Source: UBA5429 sp942493315 (GTDB taxonomy: Bacteria > Bacteroidota > Bacteroidia > Bacteroidales > WCHB1-69). From it: a stretch of DNA of 64,000 nucleotides. The notes beneath the pieces were generated by a model. The model saw only the letters and a list, made by a program, of their open reading frames with translations, was not told where the DNA came from and did no database searches. Shown here piece after piece: positions 8,445 to 17,561 of the stretch. The stretch is taken from the NCBI GenBank assembly GCA_942493315.1, contig OW818690.1, positions 744,001-808,000 of the forward strand, written 5' to 3'. The translations under genes were made by a program, and so were the position numbers. Within the stretch, counting starts at the first letter, position 1. Every line of letters starts with the position of its first letter.

Positions 8445-9311
8445 TTAAAAGTCAATAATTGTTCTCGTTATTATATACTTTCTGTTTTTATTGAAAGAAA
8501 TAACATACCATATTCCATCCCTTTTTTGCAATACCAATCTATTTTGATCATTCATGTTTTCAACAAATGCATACGTAAAAGTTCTATCAAAAGTTATTTC
8601 CACATTTAAAGGATAGGAACCGTAATATTTAAGAGACTTATCAACTAAAAAAGTAGTATCTGATTTAACTATTTTCCCACTTCCTTCAGAAATAGTTTCA
8701 ATAATTTGAATAGTTTTTTTAATATGGTTTTTTTTATCTTTAAAAAAGATATAATCGTAAACATTAAGCTTTTTTAAAATTTCCGGATTTTTTATTATAC
8801 TATTTTTATACCATTCTGTAAGATATAATGTTTTTCGATTTTCGATATGAGGTTTAAAAAATGTCAGTGTTTTTAGATTATAGCTTTTTTTATTCAAGTA
8901 AAACCAAATAGAATCCTGATTGAATGAATCCATTTTAATTTCTAACATATCATAACTCATTTCATAAGGAATCATAAAATAAGATGTATCCTTTAAGTAT
9001 GGGAAACAATCACTTAAACAAGAGTAATAATAAAGAAGAAATTCTTGAGATAGATAATGTGTAGAATCTAAGATAGCCTGAAACACTTGATAAGAATTTT
9101 GAGATACTGGTGACCAGTTGGCAACGACAGAATCCGGAATTTCGGTCACTTCATTTTTCCAATTCTTTACAAACTGTTGAAAATATTTTTCATTATGAGT
9201 CCATTTATATTTACAGATTAATCGTTTCTGGGTCTTAAAATGTTGCTCACTTTGTCCTGAAGTAACTATGAAAAGAAATAGTAAAAATGGGATCAAAAAT
9301 ATTTTTTTCAT
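8445..9311 (-). CDS. Secreted protein of unknown function, paralogue B
   Basis: A 288-aa protein with signal peptide MKKIFLIPFLLFLFIVTSGQS. It is a paralogue of 6715-7560: near identity through roughly residue 85, good similarity to about residue 165, then strong divergence with an insertion near residue 205. Conserved positions include YKWTHNEKYFQQFV, IPDSVVANWS and SYDMLEIKMD. The function is unknown. The pattern (conserved promoter and export/N-terminal part, diverged C-terminal part) fits a duplicated surface protein under diversification or partial gene conversion. Confidence 0.7.
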   Translation of the reverse strand: MKKIFLIPFLLFLFIVTSGQSEQHFKTQKRLICKYKWTHNEKYFQQFVKNWKNEVTEIPDSVVANWSPVSQNSYQVFQAILDSTHYLSQEFLLYYYSCLSDCFPYLKDTSYFMIPYEMSYDMLEIKMDSFNQDSIWFYLNKKSYNLKTLTFFKPHIENRKTLYLTEWYKNSIIKNPEILKKLNVYDYIFFKDKKNHIKKTIQIIETISEGSGKIVKSDTTFLVDKSLKYYGSYPLNVEITFDRTFTYAFVENMNDQNRLVLQKRDGIWYVISFNKNRKYIITRTIIDF

Positions 9312-9488
9312 TTTGAATAAATTTCAAAACCTGATTTATTAATGAATTATATATTGTGTTTCATATTTATTTTCTATTTTATAGATTCATTCTTTTTGAA
9401 AATAGGGATCACAATGTTACTCAATGTTAATTGATGTTTCACAGTGTTCTATAATCTGTCATTTCCGATCCTGTCATTCTATTTTGAA
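9312..9488 (-). repeat. Duplicated upstream region, copy B
   Basis: Second copy of the region upstream of paralogue A (7561-7737), differing at only a few positions. The two copies and the attached gene starts are direct repeats about 1.75 kb apart. Confidence 0.75.
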
Positions 9489-9540
9489 ATTGTTCTATCT
9501 TAAATTTCTTAAAAAAAGATTACTTCCATTTGCTAATTTT

Positions 9541-9582
9541 CGCCCTTCACCTTTCACCCTTAGCCTTTCGCCCTTAGCCCTA
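9541..9582 (+). repeat. Six-unit heptanucleotide array abutting a stop codon
   Basis: Units in register: CGCCCTT, CACCTTT, CACCCTT, AGCCTTT, CGCCCTT, AGCCCTA. The array ends exactly at the stop codon of the DUF362 gene (9583-9585, minus strand). Confidence 0.7.
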
Positions 9583-10662
9583 TCACTTCACTTCCACAAT
9601 CTTATACTTTTTGTTCCCCATTTTGAGTTGGTAGGCGTATTCGATTTGGTGTTTTCCACTTACAGAGTTTTCTTTCATAAAAGCATCATCACACTGATGG
9701 GCTGCGTCCACCATATCGTGAGCGGCCGCTTCAATGGCAACAATATCTGTTGACATCAAAATGCCAATATCCTGAACAAACGGTTTTTTAGGGTTTCCGG
9801 AGCAGTCGCAGCTGGGGGAAACATTGATGATAATATTGAAATAAATTGAATTTTTAAATTCAGTAACCGGTTTGGCGTACTCCACCAATCCTTCGAGGAA
9901 TCTCTTTGTTTTTTCCCCATTATCGGGAGCATTAATGGCGTCGTTGGTACAAGTAGTGATACATTTGCCACACCCGATACACTTCTCTTTGTCGATGGTT
10001 AACGGATTGAGTGTAATGGCATTGGCAGGACAATCCTTGATACAATCTCCACAGCGGGTACATTTTGCGGTATCGGTAACGGGAAAGTTATTGGTGTGCA
10101 TCAGTTTTTTTCCTTCAGGAGTAGCCATTCCCATGGAAACATTTTTAATACAGCCTCCAAAACCGGCACTTCCATGTCCTTTAAAATGGGTAAAGTAGAT
10201 GATGGTTTCATACTTTTCAATGTTTTTACCAATCAAAGCATTTTTAAAACGAACCCCATTTTCGATAGGCATCACCAAAGTTCCGCCGGTATCTAAAATG
10301 TCGATCAGTGCAAAAGTAAAACCATGATCACGAGCTAACTGGATATGTGAATTGGTATATCTTCTACGACCTCTATATGCCACATTGGTTTCAATTAATG
10401 TAGCTTTCAGGTAATTGCAAAGGGGTTCTACCATAGTTGCCGGAACGTAATATTCGTTACCATCTTCCCCAAAATGTACTTTGATTCCCACATTACCATG
10501 AACACTATCTTTTAAATAGTCAAACAACTTCATCACACCGGCAGGAGAGATATCACGGGTAAAATAAACGATGGAGGAATCTTGTGTTTGTTGAGCTTTA
10601 CTTTCTGAAAATGGAGCCAGTAAAATCACAATTAATATGTACAATAAATATGTTTTTTTCAT
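9583..10662 (-). CDS. DUF362 protein with two [4Fe-4S] ferredoxin motifs
   Basis: A 359-aa protein with a signal peptide-like N-terminus (MKKTYLLYILIVILLAPFSESKAQ), a DUF362 body (residues ~30-200 and ~285-359) and an inserted ferredoxin segment with CTRCGDCIKDCP and CIGCGKCITTCT, giving eight cysteines for two [4Fe-4S] clusters. A CDCSG motif follows at about residue 285. It is an electron-transfer protein of unknown partner, probably exported or membrane-associated. It is the last gene of the minus-strand operon, 20 nt after truB. A heptamer array abuts its stop. Confidence 0.85.
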   Translation of the reverse strand: MKKTYLLYILIVILLAPFSESKAQQTQDSSIVYFTRDISPAGVMKLFDYLKDSVHGNVGIKVHFGEDGNEYYVPATMVEPLCNYLKATLIETNVAYRGRRRYTNSHIQLARDHGFTFALIDILDTGGTLVMPIENGVRFKNALIGKNIEKYETIIYFTHFKGHGSAGFGGCIKNVSMGMATPEGKKLMHTNNFPVTDTAKCTRCGDCIKDCPANAITLNPLTIDKEKCIGCGKCITTCTNDAINAPDNGEKTKRFLEGLVEYAKPVTEFKNSIYFNIIINVSPSCDCSGNPKKPFVQDIGILMSTDIVAIEAAAHDMVDAAHQCDDAFMKENSVSGKHQIEYAYQLKMGNKKYKIVEVK

Positions 10663-10682
10663 TTTTCAATATTTTAAAAAAA

Positions 10683-11405
10683 TTAATGCAAAATCACCTG
10701 AATGGCATTGTCAACATCATAAGAACCAATTTTAGTTCTTCTTAATGCGGTCAGGTGAGCTCCACTTTGAAGTGCTTCGCCAAAATCACGGGCTAAAGAG
10801 CGGATATAGGTACCTTTTGAACAAACGATCCTAAAATCTACTGATGGCACCTCTATTTTGGTAATTTCAAATGTGGAGATCATTATTTTTTTAGGTTGAA
10901 TAACTGCTTCTTCACCTTCTCTGGCCAGCTCATACGCTCTTTTCCCATTGATTTTTACCGCTGAAAAGTGGGGAGGAATCTGATCCTGCTCTCCTACAAA
11001 CCGGAGGGCAGTTTCTTTGATCATCTCATCTGTAATATGATCTACAGGAAATGTTTCATTCACTTCTTTTTCCATATCATAACTGGAAGTGGTTTCACCC
11101 AAATGAAAAGTTCCGGTGTACTCTTTTTCCATCCCCATTAAGGATTCAATTTTTTTGGTACATGAACCCACACAAACAATCATGAGTCCGGTTGCTAATG
11201 GATCTAAGGTTCCGGCATGACCCACTTTCATTTTAATTTTCAACTCCCTCTTGATATAGTTTTTTAATTTCCCAACAATATCAAAAGAGGTACATCGATA
11301 CGGTTTGTCGAACAATAAAATGGCTCCTTCCGGATCTATCGGGATCGGTGGAAAAGAGAATCGGGTTGCGTGTACATCGCGGTTTTCGGGTCTGTTTAGT
11401 TCCAT
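10683..11405 (-). CDS. truB: tRNA pseudouridine(55) synthase TruB
   Basis: A 240-aa protein. GHAGTLDPLATGLM contains the catalytic aspartate; FHLGETTSSYDME, PPHFSAVKINGKRAYELAREG and CSKGTYIRSLARDFG are the other TruB family motifs. It makes pseudouridine 55 in the T-loop of tRNAs. The length suits the short form lacking a long PUA extension. It starts 1 nt before the uppP stop, inside a compact operon, so it is probably co-transcribed with uppP and the upstream genes. Confidence 0.95.
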   Translation of the reverse strand: MELNRPENRDVHATRFSFPPIPIDPEGAILLFDKPYRCTSFDIVGKLKNYIKRELKIKMKVGHAGTLDPLATGLMIVCVGSCTKKIESLMGMEKEYTGTFHLGETTSSYDMEKEVNETFPVDHITDEMIKETALRFVGEQDQIPPHFSAVKINGKRAYELAREGEEAVIQPKKIMISTFEITKIEVPSVDFRIVCSKGTYIRSLARDFGEALQSGAHLTALRRTKIGSYDVDNAIQVILH

Positions 11406-11406
11406 A

Positions 11407-12201
11407 TTAAAGTAGTCCCACGATTAATGCAACACTACCAGCTATAGCACAATAAAGGGCGAACCAGATCAGATTAGCTCTTTTCACCAGTTCAATCATC
11501 CATTTACAGGCAAAACAACCCACTATATAAGATGCTAAAAATCCGACTATTAGGGAAGAAGTTGCAATTCCTGATGCTTGAACAGAGAAATCACCACCAA
11601 CAACCCCTAAAAAGGTTTCTCCAAGGATTGGAATCAGCACCATAAGAAACGAAAATTTGGCCACTTCCTCTTTTTTAACGCCCATCAACAATCCAGTTGC
11701 GATGGTGGTTCCTGAGCGGGACAAACCTGGCATCACTGCAGCAGCCTGAGCCAAGCCAATAACCAATGAGGAACCCCAACCTACATTTTTACGTTCCTTA
11801 AATTTAACCAAAGTGGTTAATGCTAAAAGAGTAGCTGTCAACAACAGCATCGCTCCCACCAAAGGCAATCCTTCTCCAAAGAATGCTTTCACCTGATCTT
11901 TAAAAAATAAGCCCACTACCAAAACGGGAATCATCGAGATTGCAATTTTGGCTATATATTGAGTTTCGGTATTCCATTCAAATTTGAATAGTTTGATAAA
12001 GAGTTGTATCAAATCTTTTCTCAAAATAGTGATGGTGCTCAAAACTGTTCCACAATGGACTACGGTTTCAAAAACAATATTATCTGCTGCTGATAACCCG
12101 AGCAGTTCTTTTCCAATCACTAAATGACCACTACTGCTGACGGGTAGAAATTCGGTTATTCCTTGAATAATACCGAGAATTAAAGCTTCTAACCAATTCA
12201 T
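11407..12201 (-). CDS. uppP: Undecaprenyl-diphosphatase UppP (BacA)
   Basis: A 264-aa polytopic membrane protein. Motifs: GITEFLPVSSSGHLV (E and S/H catalytic region), PGLSRSGTT (the second conserved motif with the catalytic arginine) and several hydrophobic helices. It dephosphorylates undecaprenyl pyrophosphate so the lipid carrier can be reused in peptidoglycan and glycan synthesis. It lies 3 nt from the dCMP deaminase gene. Confidence 0.95.
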   Translation of the reverse strand: MNWLEALILGIIQGITEFLPVSSSGHLVIGKELLGLSAADNIVFETVVHCGTVLSTITILRKDLIQLFIKLFKFEWNTETQYIAKIAISMIPVLVVGLFFKDQVKAFFGEGLPLVGAMLLLTATLLALTTLVKFKERKNVGWGSSLVIGLAQAAAVMPGLSRSGTTIATGLLMGVKKEEVAKFSFLMVLIPILGETFLGVVGGDFSVQASGIATSSLIVGFLASYIVGCFACKWMIELVKRANLIWFALYCAIAGSVALIVGLL

Positions 12202-12204
12202 AAT

Positions 12205-12699
12205 CTATTGTTTATCATATTTTAACATCTCTTCTGAGAAAAATTCTAAAGAAACACCGGCAGCTTTAAACATCTCTTCCGATTCACCTCCGGCATGGTA
12301 TTTTTTTTCACAAACAACACGTGTTATTCCGCAGTTGATGATCAACATGGCACACACTCTGCATGGGGTCATACGACAATACAATGTGCTGTTTTGTAAT
12401 GAAATACCTAATTTTGCAGCCTGACAAATAGCGTTTTGTTCTGCATGAACGGTTCTCACACAATGGTTTGTGATGGATCCATCTTCATGTATGGTTTGTT
12501 TCATTTGGTGTCCCACCTCATCGCAATGGGGCATTCCTATCGGTGAACCAACATAACCTGTTACTAAAATCTGACGATCTCTGACAATCACACAACCACT
12601 TCTTCCACGATCACAGGTTGCTCTTTTGCTTACCGTATGAGCAATTTCCATGAAATATTCATCCCAGCCGGGTCTCACATATTTTGTTGATTCTTCCAT
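12205..12699 (-). CDS. dCMP/cytidine deaminase family protein
   Basis: A 164-aa zinc deaminase. HAEQNAI (zinc His and catalytic Glu) and PCRVCAMLIINCGI (two zinc cysteines) are intact, with an N-terminal CDRGRSGCVIVRD zinc/nucleotide region typical of ComEB-like dCMP deaminases. It converts dCMP to dUMP for dTMP synthesis. It sits between an M23-LysM gene and uppP with spacings under 15 nt. Confidence 0.88.
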   Translation of the reverse strand: MEESTKYVRPGWDEYFMEIAHTVSKRATCDRGRSGCVIVRDRQILVTGYVGSPIGMPHCDEVGHQMKQTIHEDGSITNHCVRTVHAEQNAICQAAKLGISLQNSTLYCRMTPCRVCAMLIINCGITRVVCEKKYHAGGESEEMFKAAGVSLEFFSEEMLKYDKQ

Positions 12700-12711
12700 A
12701 TTATTTGGTTT

Positions 12712-13677
12712 TTATTGTACTCTTAATTTTTGATCCAGCTGCAAATTACTCCCGTCCCCTTTTAGTTTGTTCAACTTGATAATGGCCTCCGGAGTTGTGT
12801 TGTACATGCGGGCAATTTTAAATAGGGTTTCCCCATTTTTCACTACATGATAAACTGCAGGATCTATGCGTCTATCCGGAATGGGTTGATCTAAAATAAC
12901 CGGATTTTGACAAATTGAATCTTGGGATATCACCGAAACAAACAGACAATCTTCAGGGCGAATTTCAATCAGATTATCAACAGGTTTTCTATTGATAAAA
13001 TCTATCACTTTATTAGGATTAATTAATTCGTTGAATAGTCTGATCTCAAAATGGAGGATAGGTTCAGGAGTATTTCCTGATTTTCCGCAGGTTCCAATTA
13101 AGTCACCAGCTTTGACTATTTGTCCAGGAATTACTAAGATATCGCTCAAATGAGCATAAACGGTTTCGAGTCCGTTATAATGACGAATCACGATCACTTT
13201 TCCATAATCGCCGTAGTATTTGGCAATTCTGACAACACCATCGAAACAAGAAACAATAGGCGCTCCATTAACAACACTAAAGTCAATACCCGCATGAAAA
13301 CCCTTATTGACCAATCCATAATCGAGGAGTAGATTTCCGGTACAAGGAAAGGCGAAAGGGTTGTTGTTATTCTCTACCAGTCTGATTTTCAAACTATTTT
13401 GATAAAAAGGAATCTCTAACTGAGCGGAACGAATATGGATGGTATCCCATAATTTATTGTAGATATGGTAAGAAGGGATCTGGAACAATTCTTCGATGGT
13501 TTCCACTTCTGAAAAATCTATTTTTTCAAAATCGTAGATTTTATAGGTAAAAGTATCTGTAAGAGCTTTATTTTGGGTTTGTTCGTCAATATCAACCCAA
13601 CTGTAGGGTGTTTGTCCATAGATAGAAAAACTGCCCCATAGAAGCATGATTATAAACAAACTACGCATTTTCATCAT
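12712..13677 (-). CDS. Secreted M23 peptidase with C-terminal LysM domain
   Basis: A 321-aa protein. Signal peptide (to about residue 21, ending IYGQ), then an M23 domain with FHAGIDFSV (HxGxD type), VYAHLSD and LHFEIRL zinc-site motifs at ~148-215, and a LysM repeat at the end (YHVVKNGETLFKIARMYN ... NLQLDQKLRVQ). It probably cuts peptidoglycan cross-links or activates amidases in the periplasm; LysM holds it on the wall. The start overlaps the rfaE2 end by 17 bp, showing coupling. Confidence 0.9.
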   Translation of the reverse strand: MMKMRSLFIIMLLWGSFSIYGQTPYSWVDIDEQTQNKALTDTFTYKIYDFEKIDFSEVETIEELFQIPSYHIYNKLWDTIHIRSAQLEIPFYQNSLKIRLVENNNNPFAFPCTGNLLLDYGLVNKGFHAGIDFSVVNGAPIVSCFDGVVRIAKYYGDYGKVIVIRHYNGLETVYAHLSDILVIPGQIVKAGDLIGTCGKSGNTPEPILHFEIRLFNELINPNKVIDFINRKPVDNLIEIRPEDCLFVSVISQDSICQNPVILDQPIPDRRIDPAVYHVVKNGETLFKIARMYNTTPEAIIKLNKLKGDGSNLQLDQKLRVQ

Positions 13678-14149
13678 TCATTTTATTTATGATATTTGAC
13701 GATGAAAAGCCTTCAACAAAAGGGATGGTGATCACTTGACCACCATGACTCTGAACCACATCAGCACCTACAATATCGGTAATTTGGTAGTCTCCTCCTT
13801 TCACTAAAAAATCGGGAACAATTTGAGATATGAGGTTATAAGGTGTATCTTCTTCAAAAAGAACAACATAATCCACAAACTGCAAAGCCGCTAAAACCAA
13901 AGCTCTGGCATTTTCAGGATTTACAGGGCGGTTTTCCCCTTTTAATCTTTTTACAGATTGATCCGAATTTAGCCCGATAATCAAAATATCTCCCAACGAT
14001 TTAGCTTGTGATAGATACTGAACATGTCCCACATGTAAAACATCAAAACAACCATTGGTAAAAACCGTTTTCTGATCTGAAAAATGTTGTTTTTCAGCCA
14101 GTAAAGTTTCTAAGGTTACAATTTTATCTTGAAAATTCGAATGGTTCAT
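13661..14149 (-). CDS. rfaE2: D-glycero-beta-D-manno-heptose 1-phosphate adenylyltransferase
   Basis: A 162-aa nucleotidyltransferase. VFTNGCFDVLHVGHVQYL holds the HxGH signature of the cytidylyltransferase-like fold, followed by LIIGLNSDQSVKRLKGENRP. It corresponds to the C-terminal domain of HldE as a separate protein and makes ADP-heptose for LPS core. Its ATG overlaps the stop of the preceding flippase-like gene (ATGA). Confidence 0.92.
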   Translation of the reverse strand: MNHSNFQDKIVTLETLLAEKQHFSDQKTVFTNGCFDVLHVGHVQYLSQAKSLGDILIIGLNSDQSVKRLKGENRPVNPENARALVLAALQFVDYVVLFEEDTPYNLISQIVPDFLVKGGDYQITDIVGADVVQSHGGQVITIPFVEGFSSSNIINKMNDENA

Positions 14150-15204
14150 TTTACAATAGAATTATCTTCATTATTTTTATTCAAAAAAGCGGCTAATATC
14201 AAAGAAGCAAATCCAAGAACCAACACCATAACGGTTTGCGCACTCCAGCCGATCCAGGCAGCAGCCAACCCCTGGGTATAATTAACACCATAGAGCACAA
14301 AAATTTCTGCAACAATCAATGGATAAGCACCTAACCCACCTTGAGCTATCATAAAACCGATGGTACCTATCGTTAAAATAGTCAATGCAGAAAGGGCACC
14401 AAGACCACTCAAAAAGTCGAAAGCAAAGAGCATCAAATAGCCACCCATAAAAAAGGCGGTCCAGATGCACAAGGTATAAAAAATGAACAGGTATGGTTTT
14501 TGTAAATCTTTGATGGAGATCAGACCTTGCCAAACTCCTTTAATCAAGTGTCCGATTTTGGCAAAAAATCGGTTTTTCATCCAATGGTTGCTCGTAAAAT
14601 AGAGGATGAATGCGACGATTACCAAAACAAAACCAAATAAGATCAATGTATAATTGTGCATTAGGGATGAGAACTTATTAGAGAGCCAAACTCCTAGAGT
14701 GATCACTCCGTCACTATTTTTAACGATAACCAGTTCAGACAATAACGAAGAGTTCATCGCGATCGTAATCACTAAAAGCACGATCCAGATCACCATATCG
14801 ATAACCCTTTCTGTCACAATGGTTCCCAGTGATTTTTGAAAAGGCACTTTATCATATCTTTGCAGGAAAGTGCAGCGCAACACTTCACCCAAACGCGGGA
14901 AAGCGAGGTTAGCGAGATAGCCCACCATAACAGCGTAGAAAGAGGTGCTTTTCCGAACGGTATAGCCTAACGGTTTGATCATCATCACACTGCGCAAACC
15001 TCTGCAATAGTGACCCAATCCCATAACCAGAATAGACAATGAAATAAACAACATAGGACGGGCAGATAATGCGCTTTTGGTACTCTCTTTCAGCATTTTA
15101 ATATCTTCAGGAGTAAGGTCTTTCATGGAAATCCAAATAAAGAAAACACCCAATCCGAGGAAAAGAGCCAATTGAAGCAATTTAGAAATCCAGTTTTTTT
15201 TCAT
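14146..15204 (-). CDS. Flippase-like membrane protein (lysylphosphatidylglycerol synthase TM family, UPF0104)
   Basis: A 352-aa protein with about eight hydrophobic segments. The GLGHYCRGLRSVMMIKPLG stretch near residue 63 and FPRLGEVLRCTFL near residue 110 are typical of the AglD/LPG-synthase transmembrane family. It is probably involved in lipid or lipid-linked saccharide transfer; the substrate is unknown. It is in an operon with the rfaE2 and uppP envelope genes. Confidence 0.85.
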   Translation of the reverse strand: MKKNWISKLLQLALFLGLGVFFIWISMKDLTPEDIKMLKESTKSALSARPMLFISLSILVMGLGHYCRGLRSVMMIKPLGYTVRKSTSFYAVMVGYLANLAFPRLGEVLRCTFLQRYDKVPFQKSLGTIVTERVIDMVIWIVLLVITIAMNSSLLSELVIVKNSDGVITLGVWLSNKFSSLMHNYTLILFGFVLVIVAFILYFTSNHWMKNRFFAKIGHLIKGVWQGLISIKDLQKPYLFIFYTLCIWTAFFMGGYLMLFAFDFLSGLGALSALTILTIGTIGFMIAQGGLGAYPLIVAEIFVLYGVNYTQGLAAAWIGWSAQTVMVLVLGFASLILAAFLNKNNEDNSIVK

Positions 15205-15216
15205 AATTGGGAAACC

Positions 15217-15777
15217 TTATTTGGTAAGATGATCTTGAATAATTTTCTCCAGATTTTGGTAAAGAGTAGGTATATCGTAGTCATTACGAATCACAAAATG
15301 GGCACGGCGGATACACTCGCTCAAATTTTGTTTATTAGGGTCAGTAGCTGTCATTTCCCGTTTTTCGTTTGCCAGAAATGTTTCAAAAGTGATCTGATCT
15401 GTTTCAGAGTTTCTCAAAACGATCCGTTCGTAGCGAAGGTGCGGATCAGCATCAACGGCGAGAAGGAAAAAGTGATCATTTTGGCAAAGGGAGTCGATTT
15501 CACCGGGTGTTCTGATACTTTCGATCACGGCATTTCCGCCGGTTTGGATTGCTTCCTGGTAGAGTTGATCCGTTATATAAGAGGGAGAATTCTGGGCTCT
15601 CAGTTCATTAGCCAAAGCAACGTAAGTATCTCTATTCAAAGGCATTCCTCTTTTAGTAGCCTCTTCGATCAGGAATTGTCTAACCGAGAAGTGTTTAAAG
15701 TGAAACTGATCCACCAAATAATCCACAATAGTACCTTTTCCGGCTCCGATTGTACCTGTAATACCAATAATCATCAT
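15217..15777 (-). CDS. P-loop kinase-like ATPase (dephospho-CoA kinase/NMP kinase-like)
   Basis: A 186-aa protein beginning MMIIGITGTIGAGKGTIVDYL (Walker A at residues ~6-15) with FSVRQFLIEEA and ESIRTPGEIDSL, like adenylate-kinase-type enzymes. It is often annotated as dephospho-CoA kinase or AAA ATPase; the CoaE-specific motifs are not obvious, so the substrate stays open. It is the first gene of the eight-gene minus operon that ends at 9583. Confidence 0.75.
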   Translation of the reverse strand: MMIIGITGTIGAGKGTIVDYLVDQFHFKHFSVRQFLIEEATKRGMPLNRDTYVALANELRAQNSPSYITDQLYQEAIQTGGNAVIESIRTPGEIDSLCQNDHFFLLAVDADPHLRYERIVLRNSETDQITFETFLANEKREMTATDPNKQNLSECIRRAHFVIRNDYDIPTLYQNLEKIIQDHLTK

Positions 15778-15796
15778 ATCAAAATCTAATAAGTTG

Positions 15797-15804
15797 CAAA
15801 ATTA
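15797..15804 (-). promoter_or_regulatory. -7 element of the eight-gene operon
   Basis: Minus strand reads TAATTTTG (TAnnTTTG) 20 nt before the ATG at 15777. A possible -33 TTTG lies at 15821-15824. Confidence 0.5.
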
Positions 15805-15854
15805 CATCAAATTCCTTTAACAAACGAAAATGATTTTGAAAATGTTGCGTGAAA

Positions 15855-15952
15855 GTCGATGGTCGATGGTCGATGGTCGATGGTCGATGGTCGATGGTCA
15901 ATAGTCGATGGTCGATGGTCGATGGTCAATAGTCGATGGTCAATAGTCGACG
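15855..15952 (+). repeat. Fourteen-unit GTCGATG heptanucleotide array
   Basis: Fourteen 7-bp units in perfect register: mostly GTCGATG, with GTCAATA variants at units 7, 11 and 13 and a degenerate last unit GTCGACG. It sits about 80 bp upstream of the P-loop kinase start. Confidence 0.9.
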
Positions 15953-16097
15953 TGTGAAGTTCTAAGTTTCTTAGTGGACTCTGCGGGCTCTGCAAGAGTG
16001 AATAAAAGATTATAAAATTATTACTTGTTATAATTGTTTTAGTATTATTGTATTAAAATTGGGAACCATTATATTATTTGAAATTGTTAAAATATCT

Positions 16098-16685
16098 TTA
16101 AAAATTTAAAAACATTTTACAGGATGCATCATTTTGAAAATCTTTATTGGTTATTCCATGTTTTTTTTCAAGATCATTATGACTACCATAAGATTGATAG
16201 ATTTCAATTAAGTCATGGAACTGATAATATATCCATTCTCCTTTAACATTTAAAATTCCATAAAACTCAGAATGTGATAGTAAATTATTGATTCCTACTA
16301 ATAGGAAAAATAATCCATTTTCGTTTTTGATCCATTTGCCTCTGAATATAACATTTTGTAAAACAGAATAAATTTTTCCATTAAATTCAATATTTTCCCT
16401 TCTTTTTACTGGATTATTAATTAAGATTTTTTTATTATCAATCACCATTTCAATTTCTTGTTTCAAGGTAATTAAATCAAAAGGGCAAGTACAAACTGTA
16501 TCAGGAACATTTATATAAAAAGATTTAAGAGATACGTATGTCGAATCATTGAATTTACAAATTGATTTTTTTATTTTCACTTTCTCGGCATCAATTTTAT
16601 TGTTAAAAACATTCGAATTATTATTAATAGTAAATGAAGTAATCAATATAAAGGCTATTCCCACAATAATAAGATAAGATTTCAT
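16098..16685 (-). CDS. Hypothetical secreted or membrane-anchored protein
   Basis: A 195-aa protein with a hydrophobic N-terminal segment (MKSYLIIVGIAFILITSFTI) that can act as a signal peptide or anchor. The rest is polar and beta-rich, with a CTCPFDL motif and a long central FRGKWIKNENGLFFLLVGINNL stretch. No family is recognised. It stands alone in a repeat-rich region, and its codon use resembles the other low-GC accessory genes. It is likely real because the signal peptide is well formed. Confidence 0.6.
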   Translation of the reverse strand: MKSYLIIVGIAFILITSFTINNNSNVFNNKIDAEKVKIKKSICKFNDSTYVSLKSFYINVPDTVCTCPFDLITLKQEIEMVIDNKKILINNPVKRRENIEFNGKIYSVLQNVIFRGKWIKNENGLFFLLVGINNLLSHSEFYGILNVKGEWIYYQFHDLIEIYQSYGSHNDLEKKHGITNKDFQNDASCKMFLNF

Positions 16686-16919
16686 ATAACGACCGTTTTG
16701 TTTGTTTGATATTATTACTTCTCCTATGAGAGTGAAATTTAGGATCCTGTTTGAAAAAATGGTTTTTATTTTTTCGTCCTCAAAAATACAATTTTTTTTA
16801 ATAACTTAAGTTTTTTAACCTTTTGAATTAACCACCAATGACACCAAGAAAATAATCACAGAGGACACCATGAAACCCTTCGCGATCTCAGCGTACTCTG
16901 AGAGATTTTGGCTAATCTA

Positions 16920-17011
16920 ATAAAAGATTGGTGGCGATTTTTGTAAATTATTCTGTTTAAGGAAAATCTATAAAATGCTGATTCAGCTAGGATCCTGTAC
17001 CAATCTTTTAT
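16920..17011. repeat. 13-bp inverted repeat enclosing 66 bp
   Basis: ATAAAAGATTGGT (16920-16932) is matched perfectly by ACCAATCTTTTAT (16999-17011). The interior is non-coding. It could be a small MITE-like element or a transcribed hairpin; no target duplication was seen. Confidence 0.45.
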
Positions 17012-17099
17012 GAGAATAGTCTATCAAGGTCAGGTAAGGACTAAAATAATTAAATCACAGAGAATTCTCAGCGTCCTTTGCGAGAAAAAAATAAAGATG

Positions 17100-17169
17100 T
17101 CAGGGCTACGCCCCTAACAAATCGCTTATCCACACCAAATGCTACAAAGATCACACTCCTACGGAGCTG
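17100..17169. repeat. Interspersed repeat, copy 1
   Basis: A ~70-bp sequence containing TCAGGGCT, CGCCC, CTACAAAGATCACACTCC and ACGGAGCTG. It recurs at 20898-20967 with most positions conserved. Both copies are intergenic and preceded by fragments with 'ctctgcgaga'-like text. The nature is unknown. Confidence 0.65.
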
Positions 17170-17203
17170 CTTTAAGACGGCAAACAGCCGACTACAGACG
17201 AAT

Positions 17204-17238
17204 GAATAATGAATAATGAATAATGAAAAATGAAAAAT
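17204..17238 (+). repeat. GAATAAT/GAAAAAT heptamer array
   Basis: Five units in register: three GAATAAT and two GAAAAAT. Confidence 0.75.
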
Positions 17239-17262
17239 TTTGTGCAATTTCAAACTAACCTC

Positions 17263-17318
17263 GTCGAACGTTTAACGTCGAACTTCGAACGTCTCCAATC
17301 TCCAGTCTCTCGTCTCCA
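17263..17318 (+). repeat. GTCGAAC and GTCTCCA heptamer arrays in common register
   Basis: Eight 7-bp units: GTCGAAC, GTTTAAC, GTCGAAC, TTCGAAC, then GTCTCCA, ATCTCCA, GTCTCTC, GTCTCCA. The motif changes midway but the 7-bp register is kept. Confidence 0.75.
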
Positions 17319-17329
17319 GTCAAAAAAAA

Positions 17330-17561
17330 CCGCTTGCGGTTTTGTGCGTTAGGGCGGAGGCCAGGTACCCCGCAAGTTGAGCTGTTTAGGGGATGAAAAA
17401 ATAGTGAATAACTAATAGTGAATAGTGAATAGTATTGTGCTAATTATAAATAAAAAATGAATAGAGCTATCGAGCACACGAGCACATTGAGCATTCTGAA
17501 AATGGGCCGGAGACCGACGGCAGCAGCGTTGGCTTGTGGGTTGGGTGGTGCCGGAACGCCC
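17330..17561. repeat. GC-rich two-module interspersed element, copy 1
   Basis: The left module (17330-17397, including GGAGGCCAGGTACCCCGCAA and TTAGGGGATGA) and right module (17505-17561, GGCCGGAGACCGAC ... GGAACGCCC) match copy 2 at 22104-22280. The ~105-bp interior is unrelated to copy 2 and holds an ATAGTGA heptamer array (17401-17435) and GAGCAC-type repeats (17464-17500). It is much richer in GC than its surroundings and non-coding. Confidence 0.65.

Noticed and set aside
15807..15995. 62-aa minus-strand frame of HRPSTID repeats
   Set aside because: Translation of the GTCGATG array.
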